From contig JAEPON010000016.1 in NCBI GenBank assembly GCA_017642895.1, positions 1 to 64,000 on the forward strand: a stretch of 64,000 nucleotides of DNA, written 5' to 3'. Below are positions 9,668-18,669 of the stretch, in pieces (position 1 is the first letter of the stretch; every line of letters starts with the position of its first letter). Position numbers and translations under genes: made by a program. The notes under the pieces were generated by a model that was not told the origin of the DNA, did no database searches, and saw only the letters and a list, made by a program, of their open reading frames with translations. This DNA is from Roseitalea sp. Its GTDB lineage: Bacteria; Pseudomonadota; Alphaproteobacteria; Rhizobiales; Rhizobiaceae.

Positions 9668-12664
9668 ATGACCCAGACCACCGAAAAAGGCGGCGCCAAC
9701 GATAATGTCGAGGCGCTCGATTACTCCAAGACGCTCTATCTGCCGCAGACCAATTTCCCCATGCGCGCCGGGCTTCCCAAGAAAGAGCCCGAACTGGTCG
9801 CCCGCTGGCACGAGATGGGCCTCTACAAGCGCCTGCGCGAAGACGCCGCCGGCCGCGAAAAGTTCGTCCTGCATGACGGTCCGCCCTATGCCAATGGCAA
9901 CATCCATATCGGCCATGCGCTCAACAAGATCCTCAAGGATGTCATCACCCGCTCGTTCCAGATGCGCGGTTATGATTCCAACTATGTGCCGGGCTGGGAC
10001 TGTCACGGCCTGCCGATCGAATGGAAGATCGAGGAACAATACCGCGCCAAGGGCCGCGACAAGGACGAGGTGCCGGTCAACGAGTTCCGCAAGGAATGCC
10101 GCGATTTTGCCGCCCACTGGATCAAGGTGCAGACCGCCGAGTTCAAGCGGCTGGGGATCGAGGGCGATTTCGACAAGCCCTACCTGACGATGAGCTACCA
10201 TGCCGAGGCGCGCATCGCCGGCGAACTCCTGAAATTTGCGGAGAGCGGCCAGCTTTATCGCGGGTCCAAACCCGTCATGTGGTCGGTGGTCGAGCGCACC
10301 GCGCTGGCCGAGGCCGAGGTCGAGTATCAGGACTATGAGTCCGACACGGTCTGGGTGAAGTTTCCTGTTCGTCGCGCCAATCCAGAAGCCCTTGCCGATG
10401 CCGAACCGGCCCGGAAGGAACGTCACAAGTTCAATCCCGACCTGGAAGACGCCTTCATCGTCATCTGGACGACCACGCCCTGGACCATTCCCGGCAACCG
10501 GGCGATCAGCTATTCGACCAAGATCAAATACGGTCTCTATGAGGTCACTGCGGCCGAAAACGAGTTCGGACCCCGGCCCGGCGAAAAGTTGGTCTTCGCC
10601 GATGCGCTCGCCGAGGAAAGCTTTGCCAAGGCCAAGCTGGAATATAAGCGGTTGCGCGATGTGGCGGCCGACGAATTGGCCTCTGTCACCTGCACCCATT
10701 CGCTCAAGGGCCTTGCCGGCGGCTACGACTTCATCGTCCCGCTGATCGATGGCGAACATGTCACCGACGATGCGGGCACCGGCTTCGTCCACACCGCGCC
10801 CGGCCATGGCCGCGAGGATTTCGACGCCTGGATGGACAATGCCCGTAATCTGGAAGCGCGCGGCATTTCGGCCGCCATCCCCTTCGCCGTCGATGATGCC
10901 GGCTATTTCACGAAAGACGCGCCCGGCTTCGGCCCGGACCGCAAGGGCGGGCCGGCGCGTGTCATCGACGACAAGGGCAAGAAGGGCGATGCCAACAAGG
11001 CGGTGATCGAAGCGTTGATCGCAAAGGACATGCTGTTCGCGCGCGGCCGCCTCAAGCACACCTATCCGCATTCCTGGCGCTCGAAAAAACCGGTCATCTT
11101 CCGCAACACGCCGCAATGGTTCGTCCACATGGACATGGACCTTGGCGACGGCACCACGCTGCGCGATCGTGCCCTGAAAGCGATCGATGAGACGCGTTTC
11201 GTCCCTGCTTCGGGCCAGACGCGGCTGCGCGGCATGATCGCCGACCGGCCCGACTGGGTGCTGTCCCGTCAGCGCGCCTGGGGCGTGCCGATCTGCGTGT
11301 TCGCCGACGATGACGGCAATGTGCTGCAGGATGAAGGCGTCAACAAACGCATTCTCGACGCGTTCGAGGCCGAAGGTGCCGACGCATGGTTTGCCGAGGG
11401 TGCCAAGGAGCGCTTCCTGGGCAATGAGCACGACCCGTCGAAATGGCACCTGGTGACGGACATTCTCGATGTCTGGTTCGATTCGGGCTCGACCCATGCC
11501 TTCACGCTGGAAGACCGTCCGGACCTGAAATGGCCGGCCGACGTCTATCTGGAAGGCTCGGACCAGCATCGCGGCTGGTTCCATTCCTCGCTTCTGGAAA
11601 GCTGCGGCACGCGCGGCCGGGCGCCATACGACACCGTCATCACCCATGGCTTCACCATGGCCGAGGACGGCCGGAAAATGTCGAAATCGCTCGGCAACCA
11701 GGTCTTCCCGCAGGACGTGATGAACCAGTCGGGCGCCGACATTCTGCGCCTCTGGGTGATGACGACCGATTATTGGGAAGATCAGCGTCTGGGCAAATCG
11801 GTCATCCAGACCAACATCGATGCCTATCGCAAGATGCGCAACACGGTGCGCTGGATGCTCGGTACGCTCGCCCATGACGAGGGCGAGAGCGTCGAATATG
11901 AGGACATGCCGGAACTTGAACGGCTGGTCCTGCACCGGCTGTGGGAACTCGATAAGCTGGTCGACAAGGGTTATGACGCGTTCGACTTCAAGCGCATCAC
12001 CCGGGCCTTGCTCGATTTCATGGTGCTGGAGCTGTCGGCCTTCTATTTCGACGTGCGCAAGGACGCGCTCTATTGCGATCCGCCCTCGTCGCAGCGCCGC
12101 CGGGCGGCGTTGCAAGTCGTCCATCACCTCTTCAACCGACTGGTGACCTGGCTGGCTCCGATGCTGCCCTTCACGATGGAGGAAGCCTGGCTGAGCCGCT
12201 ATCCGGACGCCGAATCGGTGCATCTGGAACAGTTTCGCAAATGCCCCGACCAGTGGCGCGACGATGCGCTCGCCGAAAAATGGGCGAAGGTGCGCAAGGT
12301 GCGCCGCGTCATCACCGGCGCGCTGGAGATCGAGCGCCGCGAAAAGCGCATCGGCTCCTCGCTTGAGGCCGCTCCGATCGTTCACATCGCCGATGCTGGG
12401 TTGATGGAAGCGATCGACGGCCTCGACATGGCGGAAATCTCGATCACCTCGGACATCGTCATCACTGGCGATGCGCCGCCCGTCGATGCGTTCACGCTGG
12501 AGGAGGTTTCCGGCGTGGCGGTGGTGCCGGCGAAGGCCGAAGGCACCAAATGCGCCCGCTCCTGGAGGGTAACGCGCGATGTCGGCACCGATCCGGAGTT
12601 TCCGGACGTTTCCGCCCGCGATGCCCGCGCCCTGCATGAATTGCGCGATCTTGGGCGGGTTTGA
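9668..12664 (+). CDS. ileS: Isoleucyl-tRNA synthetase
   Basis: Class I aminoacyl-tRNA synthetase charging tRNA-Ile, 998 residues including the CP1 editing domain. The HIGH signature is at residues 80-83 ([11 protein letters not shown]) and KMSKS is near 670 ([10 protein letters not shown]). The C-terminal region, which in E. coli IleRS holds a four-cysteine zinc site, keeps one cysteine (KCARSW) and has DVSARD where the second pair should be, so zinc binding there is probably lost. The 202-bp gap upstream shows no gene or T-box. ATG at 9668 chosen. Single transcription unit. Confidence 0.98.
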   Translation: MTQTTEKGGANDNVEALDYSKTLYLPQTNFPMRAGLPKKEPELVARWHEMGLYKRLREDAAGREKFVLHDGPPYANGNIHIGHALNKILKDVITRSFQMRGYDSNYVPGWDCHGLPIEWKIEEQYRAKGRDKDEVPVNEFRKECRDFAAHWIKVQTAEFKRLGIEGDFDKPYLTMSYHAEARIAGELLKFAESGQLYRGSKPVMWSVVERTALAEAEVEYQDYESDTVWVKFPVRRANPEALADAEPARKERHKFNPDLEDAFIVIWTTTPWTIPGNRAISYSTKIKYGLYEVTAAENEFGPRPGEKLVFADALAEESFAKAKLEYKRLRDVAADELASVTCTHSLKGLAGGYDFIVPLIDGEHVTDDAGTGFVHTAPGHGREDFDAWMDNARNLEARGISAAIPFAVDDAGYFTKDAPGFGPDRKGGPARVIDDKGKKGDANKAVIEALIAKDMLFARGRLKHTYPHSWRSKKPVIFRNTPQWFVHMDMDLGDGTTLRDRALKAIDETRFVPASGQTRLRGMIADRPDWVLSRQRAWGVPICVFADDDGNVLQDEGVNKRILDAFEAEGADAWFAEGAKERFLGNEHDPSKWHLVTDILDVWFDSGSTHAFTLEDRPDLKWPADVYLEGSDQHRGWFHSSLLESCGTRGRAPYDTVITHGFTMAEDGRKMSKSLGNQVFPQDVMNQSGADILRLWVMTTDYWEDQRLGKSVIQTNIDAYRKMRNTVRWMLGTLAHDEGESVEYEDMPELERLVLHRLWELDKLVDKGYDAFDFKRITRALLDFMVLELSAFYFDVRKDALYCDPPSSQRRRAALQVVHHLFNRLVTWLAPMLPFTMEEAWLSRYPDAESVHLEQFRKCPDQWRDDALAEKWAKVRKVRRVITGALEIERREKRIGSSLEAAPIVHIADAGLMEAIDGLDMAEISITSDIVITGDAPPVDAFTLEEVSGVAVVPAKAEGTKCARSWRVTRDVGTDPEFPDVSARDARALHELRDLGRV

Positions 12665-12837
12665 CCGCAAAGCCATCATGGTTAACCATCGTTAACCGCG
12701 GTGATTTACGTGATCCATGCCGATATGATAGGTGCGCTCCATGAAATCGCCGGATTTGGCGTGCATGGCGCGCGCCGGTGCCGGGTTCCGGAGCGTGGAC
12801 CGCTGACCGGCAGGCCTGCAAAACCGATAGGGTAACG

Positions 12838-13407
12838 ATGTCACACACTGTTCTTCGTTCGAGCGCTTCGTTGGCACTGGTGTGCGCCGGCAGCCTTGCG
12901 CTGGCCGGCTGCTTCGGGCCGACTTATGGCACGGGCGTCACCGCGACGGACCAGTTGTTCGACGATCTGGGCAACGCCATTTCCCTGGGTGACCGCACGC
13001 CCCCGCCGCAGATCAACTATACACCCCGGCCGGATATCGTCAGGCCCACCGAAACCAGCAGTCTGCCGGCGCCGCAGGAAAGCATAGCGACCGCGTCAGG
13101 CCAGTGGCCCGAAAGCCCCGAGGAGCGGCGCGAGCGTGTGCGGCGCGAGGCCGATGACGGCCTGCGCGATCCCAACTTCATCGCAAACCGGCGCGACGCC
13201 GAGGCGCTGGGTGCTTCCGAGGGGCCTGACCGTGTCCAGGCAAGCGCCACGCGCCGCGTCTATCTGACCGATCCGCCGACCGAATATCGCCAGCCGGCGG
13301 AAACGGCCGCCTATGGCGATCTGGGACCGACGGAGTCGCAAAAGGCGCGCGCGGCCAAACGTGCCCAGGGCGAGAAAACCGGTTGGCGCCGCTGGCTGCC
13401 GTTCTAG
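12838..13407 (+). CDS. Putative lipoprotein of unknown function
   Basis: A 189-residue protein with a lipoprotein signal peptide: a basic start, a hydrophobic stretch and the lipobox LALAGC with the acylated cysteine at about residue 25. The rest is hydrophilic, Pro-rich near 60-85 and charged from 95 on (EERRERVRREADD), with no domain I recognise. The ATG at 12838 is chosen because it gives a compact signal peptide; an in-frame ATG at 12778 would bury it. Probably anchored to the periplasmic face of a membrane. It is convergent with tadA, the two genes ending nine bases apart. TTAACC repeats lie about 150 bases upstream. Confidence 0.75.
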   Translation: MSHTVLRSSASLALVCAGSLALAGCFGPTYGTGVTATDQLFDDLGNAISLGDRTPPPQINYTPRPDIVRPTETSSLPAPQESIATASGQWPESPEERRERVRREADDGLRDPNFIANRRDAEALGASEGPDRVQASATRRVYLTDPPTEYRQPAETAAYGDLGPTESQKARAAKRAQGEKTGWRRWLPF

Positions 13408-13416
13408 CCGGACCAT

Positions 13417-13881
13417 TCAGACACGCCGTTCCGCAAAGAACCGTTTGAGCAGGTCCGCCGCTTCGGTTTCGCCGATGCCCGGATAGACCTCCGGTGCATG
13501 GTGGCAGGTCGGCTGCTCGAAAAAGCGGACGCCCGAGACCACCGCGCCGCCCTTTTCATCGGTCGCGCCGAAGTAGAGACGGCGGATGCGCGCAAACGAA
13601 ATCGCCGCAGCGCACATGGTGCAGGGCTCGAGCGTGACATAGAGATCGCACCCGGTCAGCCGATCCCGTCCCAGCGCGGCGCAGGCGGCGCGGATCGCCA
13701 GCATCTCCGCGTGGGCGCTCGGATCGTTTGCTTCGCGCGGCCGGTTGCCGGCGCGGGCGATGATCGCGCCGTCCCGGACGATCACCGCGCCGACCGGCAC
13801 CTCGCCATGCCGGGCGGCGGCGCGTGCCTCGTCCATGGCGGCTTGCATATGCGGTGAGGGTCTGGCGGGCACGGGTGGCAA
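13417..13881 (-). CDS. tadA: tRNA-specific adenosine deaminase TadA
   Basis: Deaminates adenosine 34 to inosine in tRNA-Arg(ACG), needed for decoding. The 154 residues match the family. The zinc/catalytic motif HAEMLAIR lies near 57-64 and the second zinc motif PCTMC near 87-91. It is divergent from the pseudouridine synthase gene by 63 bases. A paralogous guanine deaminase is less likely given the TadA-type core ARHGEVPVGAVIV and length. Confidence 0.94.
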   Translation of the reverse strand: MPPVPARPSPHMQAAMDEARAAARHGEVPVGAVIVRDGAIIARAGNRPREANDPSAHAEMLAIRAACAALGRDRLTGCDLYVTLEPCTMCAAAISFARIRRLYFGATDEKGGAVVSGVRFFEQPTCHHAPEVYPGIGETEAADLLKRFFAERRV

Positions 13882-13944
13882 CTTTCTCTCGCGCGCGACG
13901 CGCCAAGCTGATAATCACGCGCCAACACAAGGCAAAAACACCAA

Positions 13945-15342
13945 ATGAGCGCTGACGACAAGAGACCCGGCGGCAAGCGCCCGGCGGGCGGCAAACCCAT
14001 GAAGAGCCGTGGCTTCAAGGATCGGCCCGGTGGCGGTCCCAAACGCCCGCGCAACGAGGCCGGTGGCGATACGCCGGCGCAAGGCAGTCGCGGCTATAAA
14101 TCCGCGCCACGCAGCACCGTGCGCGCCGGCGGCAGGCCCGGCGCCGGTTCCAAGCGGCAGGACCGTCCGCCGCGCCGTGATGCAGAGCCCGATGCCGCGC
14201 CGTCCGAAACGCAAGAGACGGCGCGGCCCGAAGAACGGATCGCCAAACGTCTCGCGCGCGCCGGCGTCGCATCCCGCCGCCAGGCCGAAGGACTGATCGC
14301 CGACGGCCGCATCGCGGTCAACGGTCAGGTGCTGAAAAGCCCGGCGGTCAATGTGACAGCCGAGGACAGGATCGAGATCGATGGCAAGCCGATCCCCCAG
14401 ATCGAGCGGACGCGGCTTTGGCTCTATCACAAGCCCGCCGGCCTTGTGACGTCGAACCGCGATCCCGAGGGACGGCCGACGGTGTTTGAGCGTCTGCCCG
14501 GCGACCTGCCGCGCGTGATGAGCATCGGCCGCCTCGATATCAACACCGAAGGGCTTTTGCTTTTGACCAATGATGGCGGTCTGGCACGGACGCTTGAACT
14601 GCCGCAGACCGGCTGGCTGCGCCGCTACCGCGTGCGCGCCCATGGCCGCATCACCCAGAAGCGGCTCGACGATCTGAAAGAGGGCATGGCTGTCGACGGC
14701 GTTTTCTATGGCGCCATCGAGGCGACGCTCGAGCGCGAGCAGGGCGCCAATGTGTGGATCGAAATGGGTTTGCGCGAGGGCAAGAACCGCGAGGTCAAGA
14801 CCGTGCTCGGCGCGCTCGGGCTGGAGGTGAACCGGCTGATCCGCATCTCCTACGGCCCGTTCCAGTTGGGCGCGCTGGAGGAAGGCGCCGTGCTCGAGGT
14901 CAAGGGCAAGACGCTGCGCGACCAGCTCGGCGCCCGGCTGATCGAGGAGTCCGGCGCCGACTTCGACGCGCCGGTTCTGCGCTCGTTTCCCAACCGGCCT
15001 GTGCGCGCCGACGATGGCGATGCCCGCACGGTGACGGTGCGCAAGGATGGCGACTGGGTATCGGGCACACGCAACGCCGGCCAGCCCGACAAGGGCGCCG
15101 GCGGCGCGGGCGGCAAGCGCTTCGAGAAGGCCGGCGACCGCCGCGAACGGGTGCGCGACCGCTGGTCGACCAAGGCGCCCGATGCGCAAAAGGACGAGGG
15201 CGGCAAGCCGAAACACCGCGCCAACCGCTCTTCCAATGTGTGGATGGCACCCGGCGCCCGGCCCGAACGCAAGCGCAAGCCGTCCAAACCCGGGGCGAAA
15301 CCCGCCGGCCCGCGCAAGCCCGGCAAGCCGGACAGGAACTGA
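13945..15342 (+). CDS. rluB: RsuA/RluB-type rRNA pseudouridine synthase with long basic tails
   Basis: Converts uridine to pseudouridine in rRNA; RluB acts on 23S rRNA and RsuA on 16S. An S4 RNA-binding domain covers about residues 92-150 (RLARAGVASRRQAEGLI), followed by the catalytic domain with the aspartate in GRLDINTEGLLLL near 193-205. Of the 465 residues, only about 90-330 are the enzyme. The first 85 and last 130 residues are low-complexity Lys/Arg/Gly/Pro sequence, probably disordered RNA-binding tails. RluB is favoured over RsuA on general resemblance only. Closely followed by rsmD. Confidence 0.9.
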   Translation: MSADDKRPGGKRPAGGKPMKSRGFKDRPGGGPKRPRNEAGGDTPAQGSRGYKSAPRSTVRAGGRPGAGSKRQDRPPRRDAEPDAAPSETQETARPEERIAKRLARAGVASRRQAEGLIADGRIAVNGQVLKSPAVNVTAEDRIEIDGKPIPQIERTRLWLYHKPAGLVTSNRDPEGRPTVFERLPGDLPRVMSIGRLDINTEGLLLLTNDGGLARTLELPQTGWLRRYRVRAHGRITQKRLDDLKEGMAVDGVFYGAIEATLEREQGANVWIEMGLREGKNREVKTVLGALGLEVNRLIRISYGPFQLGALEEGAVLEVKGKTLRDQLGARLIEESGADFDAPVLRSFPNRPVRADDGDARTVTVRKDGDWVSGTRNAGQPDKGAGGAGGKRFEKAGDRRERVRDRWSTKAPDAQKDEGGKPKHRANRSSNVWMAPGARPERKRKPSKPGAKPAGPRKPGKPDRN

Positions 15343-15345
15343 GCG

Positions 15346-15915
15346 GTGCGGATCGTCGGCGGCCGGTTGCGCGGACGCGCCATCGCTGCGCCGAAACCCG
15401 GCGCGAAGGCGATCCGGCCGACCACCGACCGGGCGCGCGAGGCGCTGTTCAACATCATCGCCCACAATCACCCCGAAACGCTCGAAGGCGCACGCATCCT
15501 TGACCTGTTCGCGGGCACCGGCGCGCTGGGGTTCGAGGCCCTGTCGCGCGGCGCGGCCTTTGCCCTGTTCGTCGAGCCGTCGATCGAAGGGCGCGGTCTG
15601 ATCCGCAAGACCATGCATGATCTCGGCGTTCAGGGCTCCGCCAAGCTTTTCAAGCGCGATGCGACGCGCCTTGGTCCGATCGGCACAATGGCGCCGTTCG
15701 ATCTGGTGTTCGCCGATCCGCCCTACGGCAAGGGGCTTGGCGACAAGGCGCTTGCGGCGATGTTGCACGGCGGGTGGTTGTGCCCCGGCGCGCTGATCGT
15801 GCTAGAAGAGACGGCGGCGGCGGCCATCGATCTGCCGGACGGATTGTCGATGCGTGACCGCCGTCGCACGGGCGATACCGCCCTGAACTTCATCGCGGCC
15901 GGAGGGCCATCATGA
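15346..15915 (+). CDS. rsmD: 16S rRNA (guanine966-N2)-methyltransferase RsmD
   Basis: SAM-dependent methylation of G966 in 16S rRNA. The 189 residues match the family. The N-terminus MRIVGGRLRGR is characteristic, RPTTDRAREALFNI follows, the SAM motif is LDLFAGTGALGFEAL and the catalytic DPPYGKG is near 123. The start is GTG at 15346 with AGGA about eight bases upstream. It is three bases downstream of the pseudouridine synthase and overlaps the patatin gene by four bases, making a three-gene operon. Confidence 0.94.
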   Translation: MRIVGGRLRGRAIAAPKPGAKAIRPTTDRAREALFNIIAHNHPETLEGARILDLFAGTGALGFEALSRGAAFALFVEPSIEGRGLIRKTMHDLGVQGSAKLFKRDATRLGPIGTMAPFDLVFADPPYGKGLGDKALAAMLHGGWLCPGALIVLEETAAAAIDLPDGLSMRDRRRTGDTALNFIAAGGPS

Positions 15916-16820
15916 GCGCGACCATCCAGGCAGGGCGATCCGCACCGGCGACGCCGGCGGAGAACGGTCCGCGTGTCGCGATCGCCTTCGGCGGCGGCGG
16001 CGCGCGGGGCTATGCGCATATCCACATCATCGAGGTGCTCGAGGAGATGGGCATCAGGCCGGTGGCGATCAGCGGCGCGTCGATCGGCGCGATCATGGGT
16101 GCCGGCATGGCGTCTGGCATGTCCGGCCGCGATATCCGCGACTATACGCTCAAGCTGGCCGGCAATCGCACTGAGGTGATGGGCAAGTTCTGGCAGACCC
16201 GGCCGGCGCGCCTCAGCGAGCTGGTCGATGGCGGATTCCGGTTCGGCCAGTTCAACATTGAGCGGATCATCCGCACATTCCTGCCGTCGCAGATTGCCGA
16301 GGATTTCGACGCCCTCGAAATCCCGCTGTCGATCGTCGCCACTGACTATTACGGCCATCGCCAGACCTTTTTCGAGAGCGGCGATCTTTTCTCGGCGATG
16401 GCGGCGTCGGCGGCGATCCCGGCCGTCTTCAAACCGGTGCGGCGCGACGGGCGCATCTATGTCGATGGCGGGATGTTTAATCCCGTGCCCTATGATCATC
16501 TGATGGGCAAGGCCGACATCGTGATCGGTGTGGATGTCGTTGGCGCGCCGCAGGGCGATCCGTCCAAGCCGCCGACAACCATTGAGAGCCTTTACGGCGT
16601 CTCGCAACTGATGATGCAGTCGATCCTCCAGCTCAAGCTGATGGTCGGCCCGCCCGATGTTTTCATCCGCCCGCCCGTGTCGCGCTTCCGCGTCCTTGAT
16701 TTTTTGAAAGCGCAGCAGATCCTCGATGCGACGGCGACCGTGCGCGAGGAATTCCGCCGCAAGCTGGAAGCGGCGATCGCCGCTTGGGAAATGGACCCAG
16801 CCGGCGTCCGGCACGCATAG
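15912..16820 (+). CDS. Patatin-like phospholipase family protein
   Basis: Serine lipase/acyl hydrolase of 302 residues. It has the oxyanion loop FGGGGARGYAH, the nucleophile elbow GASIG (Ser near 57) and the dyad aspartate in VDGGMFNP near 184, so all catalytic parts are present. No signal peptide is seen, so it should be cytosolic or membrane-peripheral, as for RssA/YlbK-type proteins. Start ATG overlaps rsmD as ATGA, so translation is coupled. The natural lipid is unknown. Convergent with the MATE gene. Confidence 0.9.
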   Translation: MSATIQAGRSAPATPAENGPRVAIAFGGGGARGYAHIHIIEVLEEMGIRPVAISGASIGAIMGAGMASGMSGRDIRDYTLKLAGNRTEVMGKFWQTRPARLSELVDGGFRFGQFNIERIIRTFLPSQIAEDFDALEIPLSIVATDYYGHRQTFFESGDLFSAMAASAAIPAVFKPVRRDGRIYVDGGMFNPVPYDHLMGKADIVIGVDVVGAPQGDPSKPPTTIESLYGVSQLMMQSILQLKLMVGPPDVFIRPPVSRFRVLDFLKAQQILDATATVREEFRRKLEAAIAAWEMDPAGVRHA

Positions 16821-16825
16821 AACGG

Positions 16826-18247
16826 TCAGCCCAGTGTGGCACCTTTCGCGCTGGTGAACGGCGACTGCGCGGTTGGCGGCACCGGCCCTGTCGGCGGTTC
16901 GGCATCGTCGCGATGCTCGATCGTCGCGATCACCCGGAAACAGACGATCACCGAGGCGATGCCGAAGACGACCGCGCCCAGCGCCCAGCCGGCGATCGCG
17001 CCGGTTGCGCCGTAAAGCTGCGCGCCGGCCCACACGAAGGGGATCACGCCGAGCGTCGAGCGGCCCCAGTTGAACATGGTCGAATAGAGCGCGAAGCCCA
17101 GATTGTTGAAGGCGGCATTGGCAACGAACAGGCCGCCATTGAACAAAAAGCTGATGGCCGCGAACACGCAAAAGAAGATGATCAGCTCGCGCGCCTGCCC
17201 GGTGGCGCCAAACAGATCGGCGATCGGCCCGGCAAAGACGGCCAACACCGCGCAGACCGACAGGACATAGATGATGGTGAAGACCAGCGCGTCGCGCATC
17301 GCCGAGCGCAGCCGGTCATACTGCCCGGCACCGAGATTTTGCGCCAGGATCGGTCCGACCGCCCCGGAAAGTGCGAAGATCGCGCCGAACGCCACCGGGA
17401 TCAGCCGGCCGATGACCGCCCATCCGGCCACCGCATCGTCGCCGAACTGGGCGATCTGCGCCGTCACATAAGCATTGCCGACGGGCGTTGCGAGCTGCGT
17501 CATCACCGCCGGCCCGGCAACCATGGAAAACGGTTGGGCGATGCCGGCCAGCGTCCCGGCATCGGGCATCCTGACCAGATTGTGCACGACGATCGCGCCG
17601 TGCAGGCCGATCGCCAGAATCGCGCAGCGCGAAATGACCGTGGCGATGGCCGCACCGGTCACGCCCAGATCCAGTCCGAAGATGAAGACCGGGTCGAGCA
17701 CGGCCGAGATCGCACCGCCGATCAGCGTCACATACATCGCCCGCCTTGCGTCGCCGACCGCGCGCAAGATGCCGGCCGCGCCCATGCCGATGGCGACCGC
17801 CGGCGTCGACGGCACGACGATCTGCAAAAAGCCGACCGCGATCTCCTGCGTCTCGCCGCGCGCGCCCAGAAGCCCGGTCAGAAAATGGAGATTGGGCCAG
17901 ATCAGCGCGGCGATCGCCGTCATCAACAGGCCGATGAACAAAAGCGCGGCGCCGCCATTGCGCGCCGCCCGCTCACGATCGCCGGCGCCGAGCGCCCGCG
18001 CGACAAGCGCGCTCGCCGCGATCGTCATGCCGATCGCCACCGAGATGGCGAAGAACATCAGCGTGCCGGCATAGCCGATGGCCGCCGCCAGCTCCTCCTG
18101 TCCCAGAAGCGAGATGTAGAAAAGGTTGAGCGCATCGACGATGAAGATCGCCACCAGTCCGATCGAGCCGGTGGCCGTCATCGTCACCACATGACCCATG
18201 GTCGGGCCGGTCAGGAACTTTGCCTCCCCGGCCCGAGCCTGGCTCAT
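16826..18247 (-). CDS. MATE family efflux transporter
   Basis: Inner-membrane multidrug and toxin extrusion type carrier, 473 residues with about twelve hydrophobic segments arranged as two similar halves. Typical pieces are MGHVVTMTATGSIGLVAIF near the start and the second-half repeat AGPAVMTQLATPVGNAYV. Coupling is by sodium or protons in this family; which one is not readable here. It is last of three leftward genes joined by four-base overlaps (antiporter, VOC protein, MATE), which suggests shared expression and possibly a shared stress role. Confidence 0.9.
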   Translation of the reverse strand: MSQARAGEAKFLTGPTMGHVVTMTATGSIGLVAIFIVDALNLFYISLLGQEELAAAIGYAGTLMFFAISVAIGMTIAASALVARALGAGDRERAARNGGAALLFIGLLMTAIAALIWPNLHFLTGLLGARGETQEIAVGFLQIVVPSTPAVAIGMGAAGILRAVGDARRAMYVTLIGGAISAVLDPVFIFGLDLGVTGAAIATVISRCAILAIGLHGAIVVHNLVRMPDAGTLAGIAQPFSMVAGPAVMTQLATPVGNAYVTAQIAQFGDDAVAGWAVIGRLIPVAFGAIFALSGAVGPILAQNLGAGQYDRLRSAMRDALVFTIIYVLSVCAVLAVFAGPIADLFGATGQARELIIFFCVFAAISFLFNGGLFVANAAFNNLGFALYSTMFNWGRSTLGVIPFVWAGAQLYGATGAIAGWALGAVVFGIASVIVCFRVIATIEHRDDAEPPTGPVPPTAQSPFTSAKGATLG

Positions 18248-18669
18248 GTCGCAAACAGCGCGTCCATCGAGGCAAACCCCTTGAACTCGAGCGCGTTGCC
18301 GGACGGATCGCGGATGAACAAGGTCGCCTGCTCGCCGGGTTGGCCGGCAAAACGCGTCAGCGGCCGTTCGATCCAGTCAATGTCGTCGCGCGCCTCAAGC
18401 CGCCCTGCCAACGCCTTCCAGTCATCCACCGGCAGCACGACACCGAAATGCGGCACCGGCACGTCGATCGTGTCGACATGGGTCTTGCTCTCGCCTGCCG
18501 GCGCTTGGCGCAGATGCGCCACGATCTGGTGGCCGAACAGCGAAAAGTCGATCCAGTGATCGGACGAGCGGCCTTCGGCGCAACCCAGCACATCGCGGTA
18601 GAAGGCACGGGTCGTGTCGAGATCGGTGACCGGAAAGGCCAGATGAAACGGTGTCAGGGGCGCGGTCAT
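18244..18669 (-). CDS. VOC family (glyoxalase-like) protein
   Basis: A 141-residue vicinal-oxygen-chelate protein: PFHLAFPVTDLDTTRAFYRDVLG is the usual first beta-alpha-beta module and DPSGNALEFKGF the last metal-site module. Candidate metal ligands are His8 in FHLAF and the Glu in the second motif. The enzyme reaction cannot be assigned; family members include glyoxalase I, dioxygenases and resistance proteins. It overlaps both neighbours by four bases, so it is translated with the Kef-type antiporter and MATE exporter. Confidence 0.85.
   Translation of the reverse strand: MTAPLTPFHLAFPVTDLDTTRAFYRDVLGCAEGRSSDHWIDFSLFGHQIVAHLRQAPAGESKTHVDTIDVPVPHFGVVLPVDDWKALAGRLEARDDIDWIERPLTRFAGQPGEQATLFIRDPSGNALEFKGFASMDALFAT

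Noticed and set aside
9620..12679. A 1019-codon open frame on the minus strand
   Set aside because: It mirrors ileS across its full length. High-GC codon bias leaves the antisense frame open, and its translation is low-complexity His/Arg/Asp/Gly sequence without any known domain.
13915..15768. A 617-codon minus-strand frame across the pseudouridine synthase and rsmD
   Set aside because: Antisense shadow of two well-supported genes; the translation is Ala/Arg/Gly-rich without motifs.
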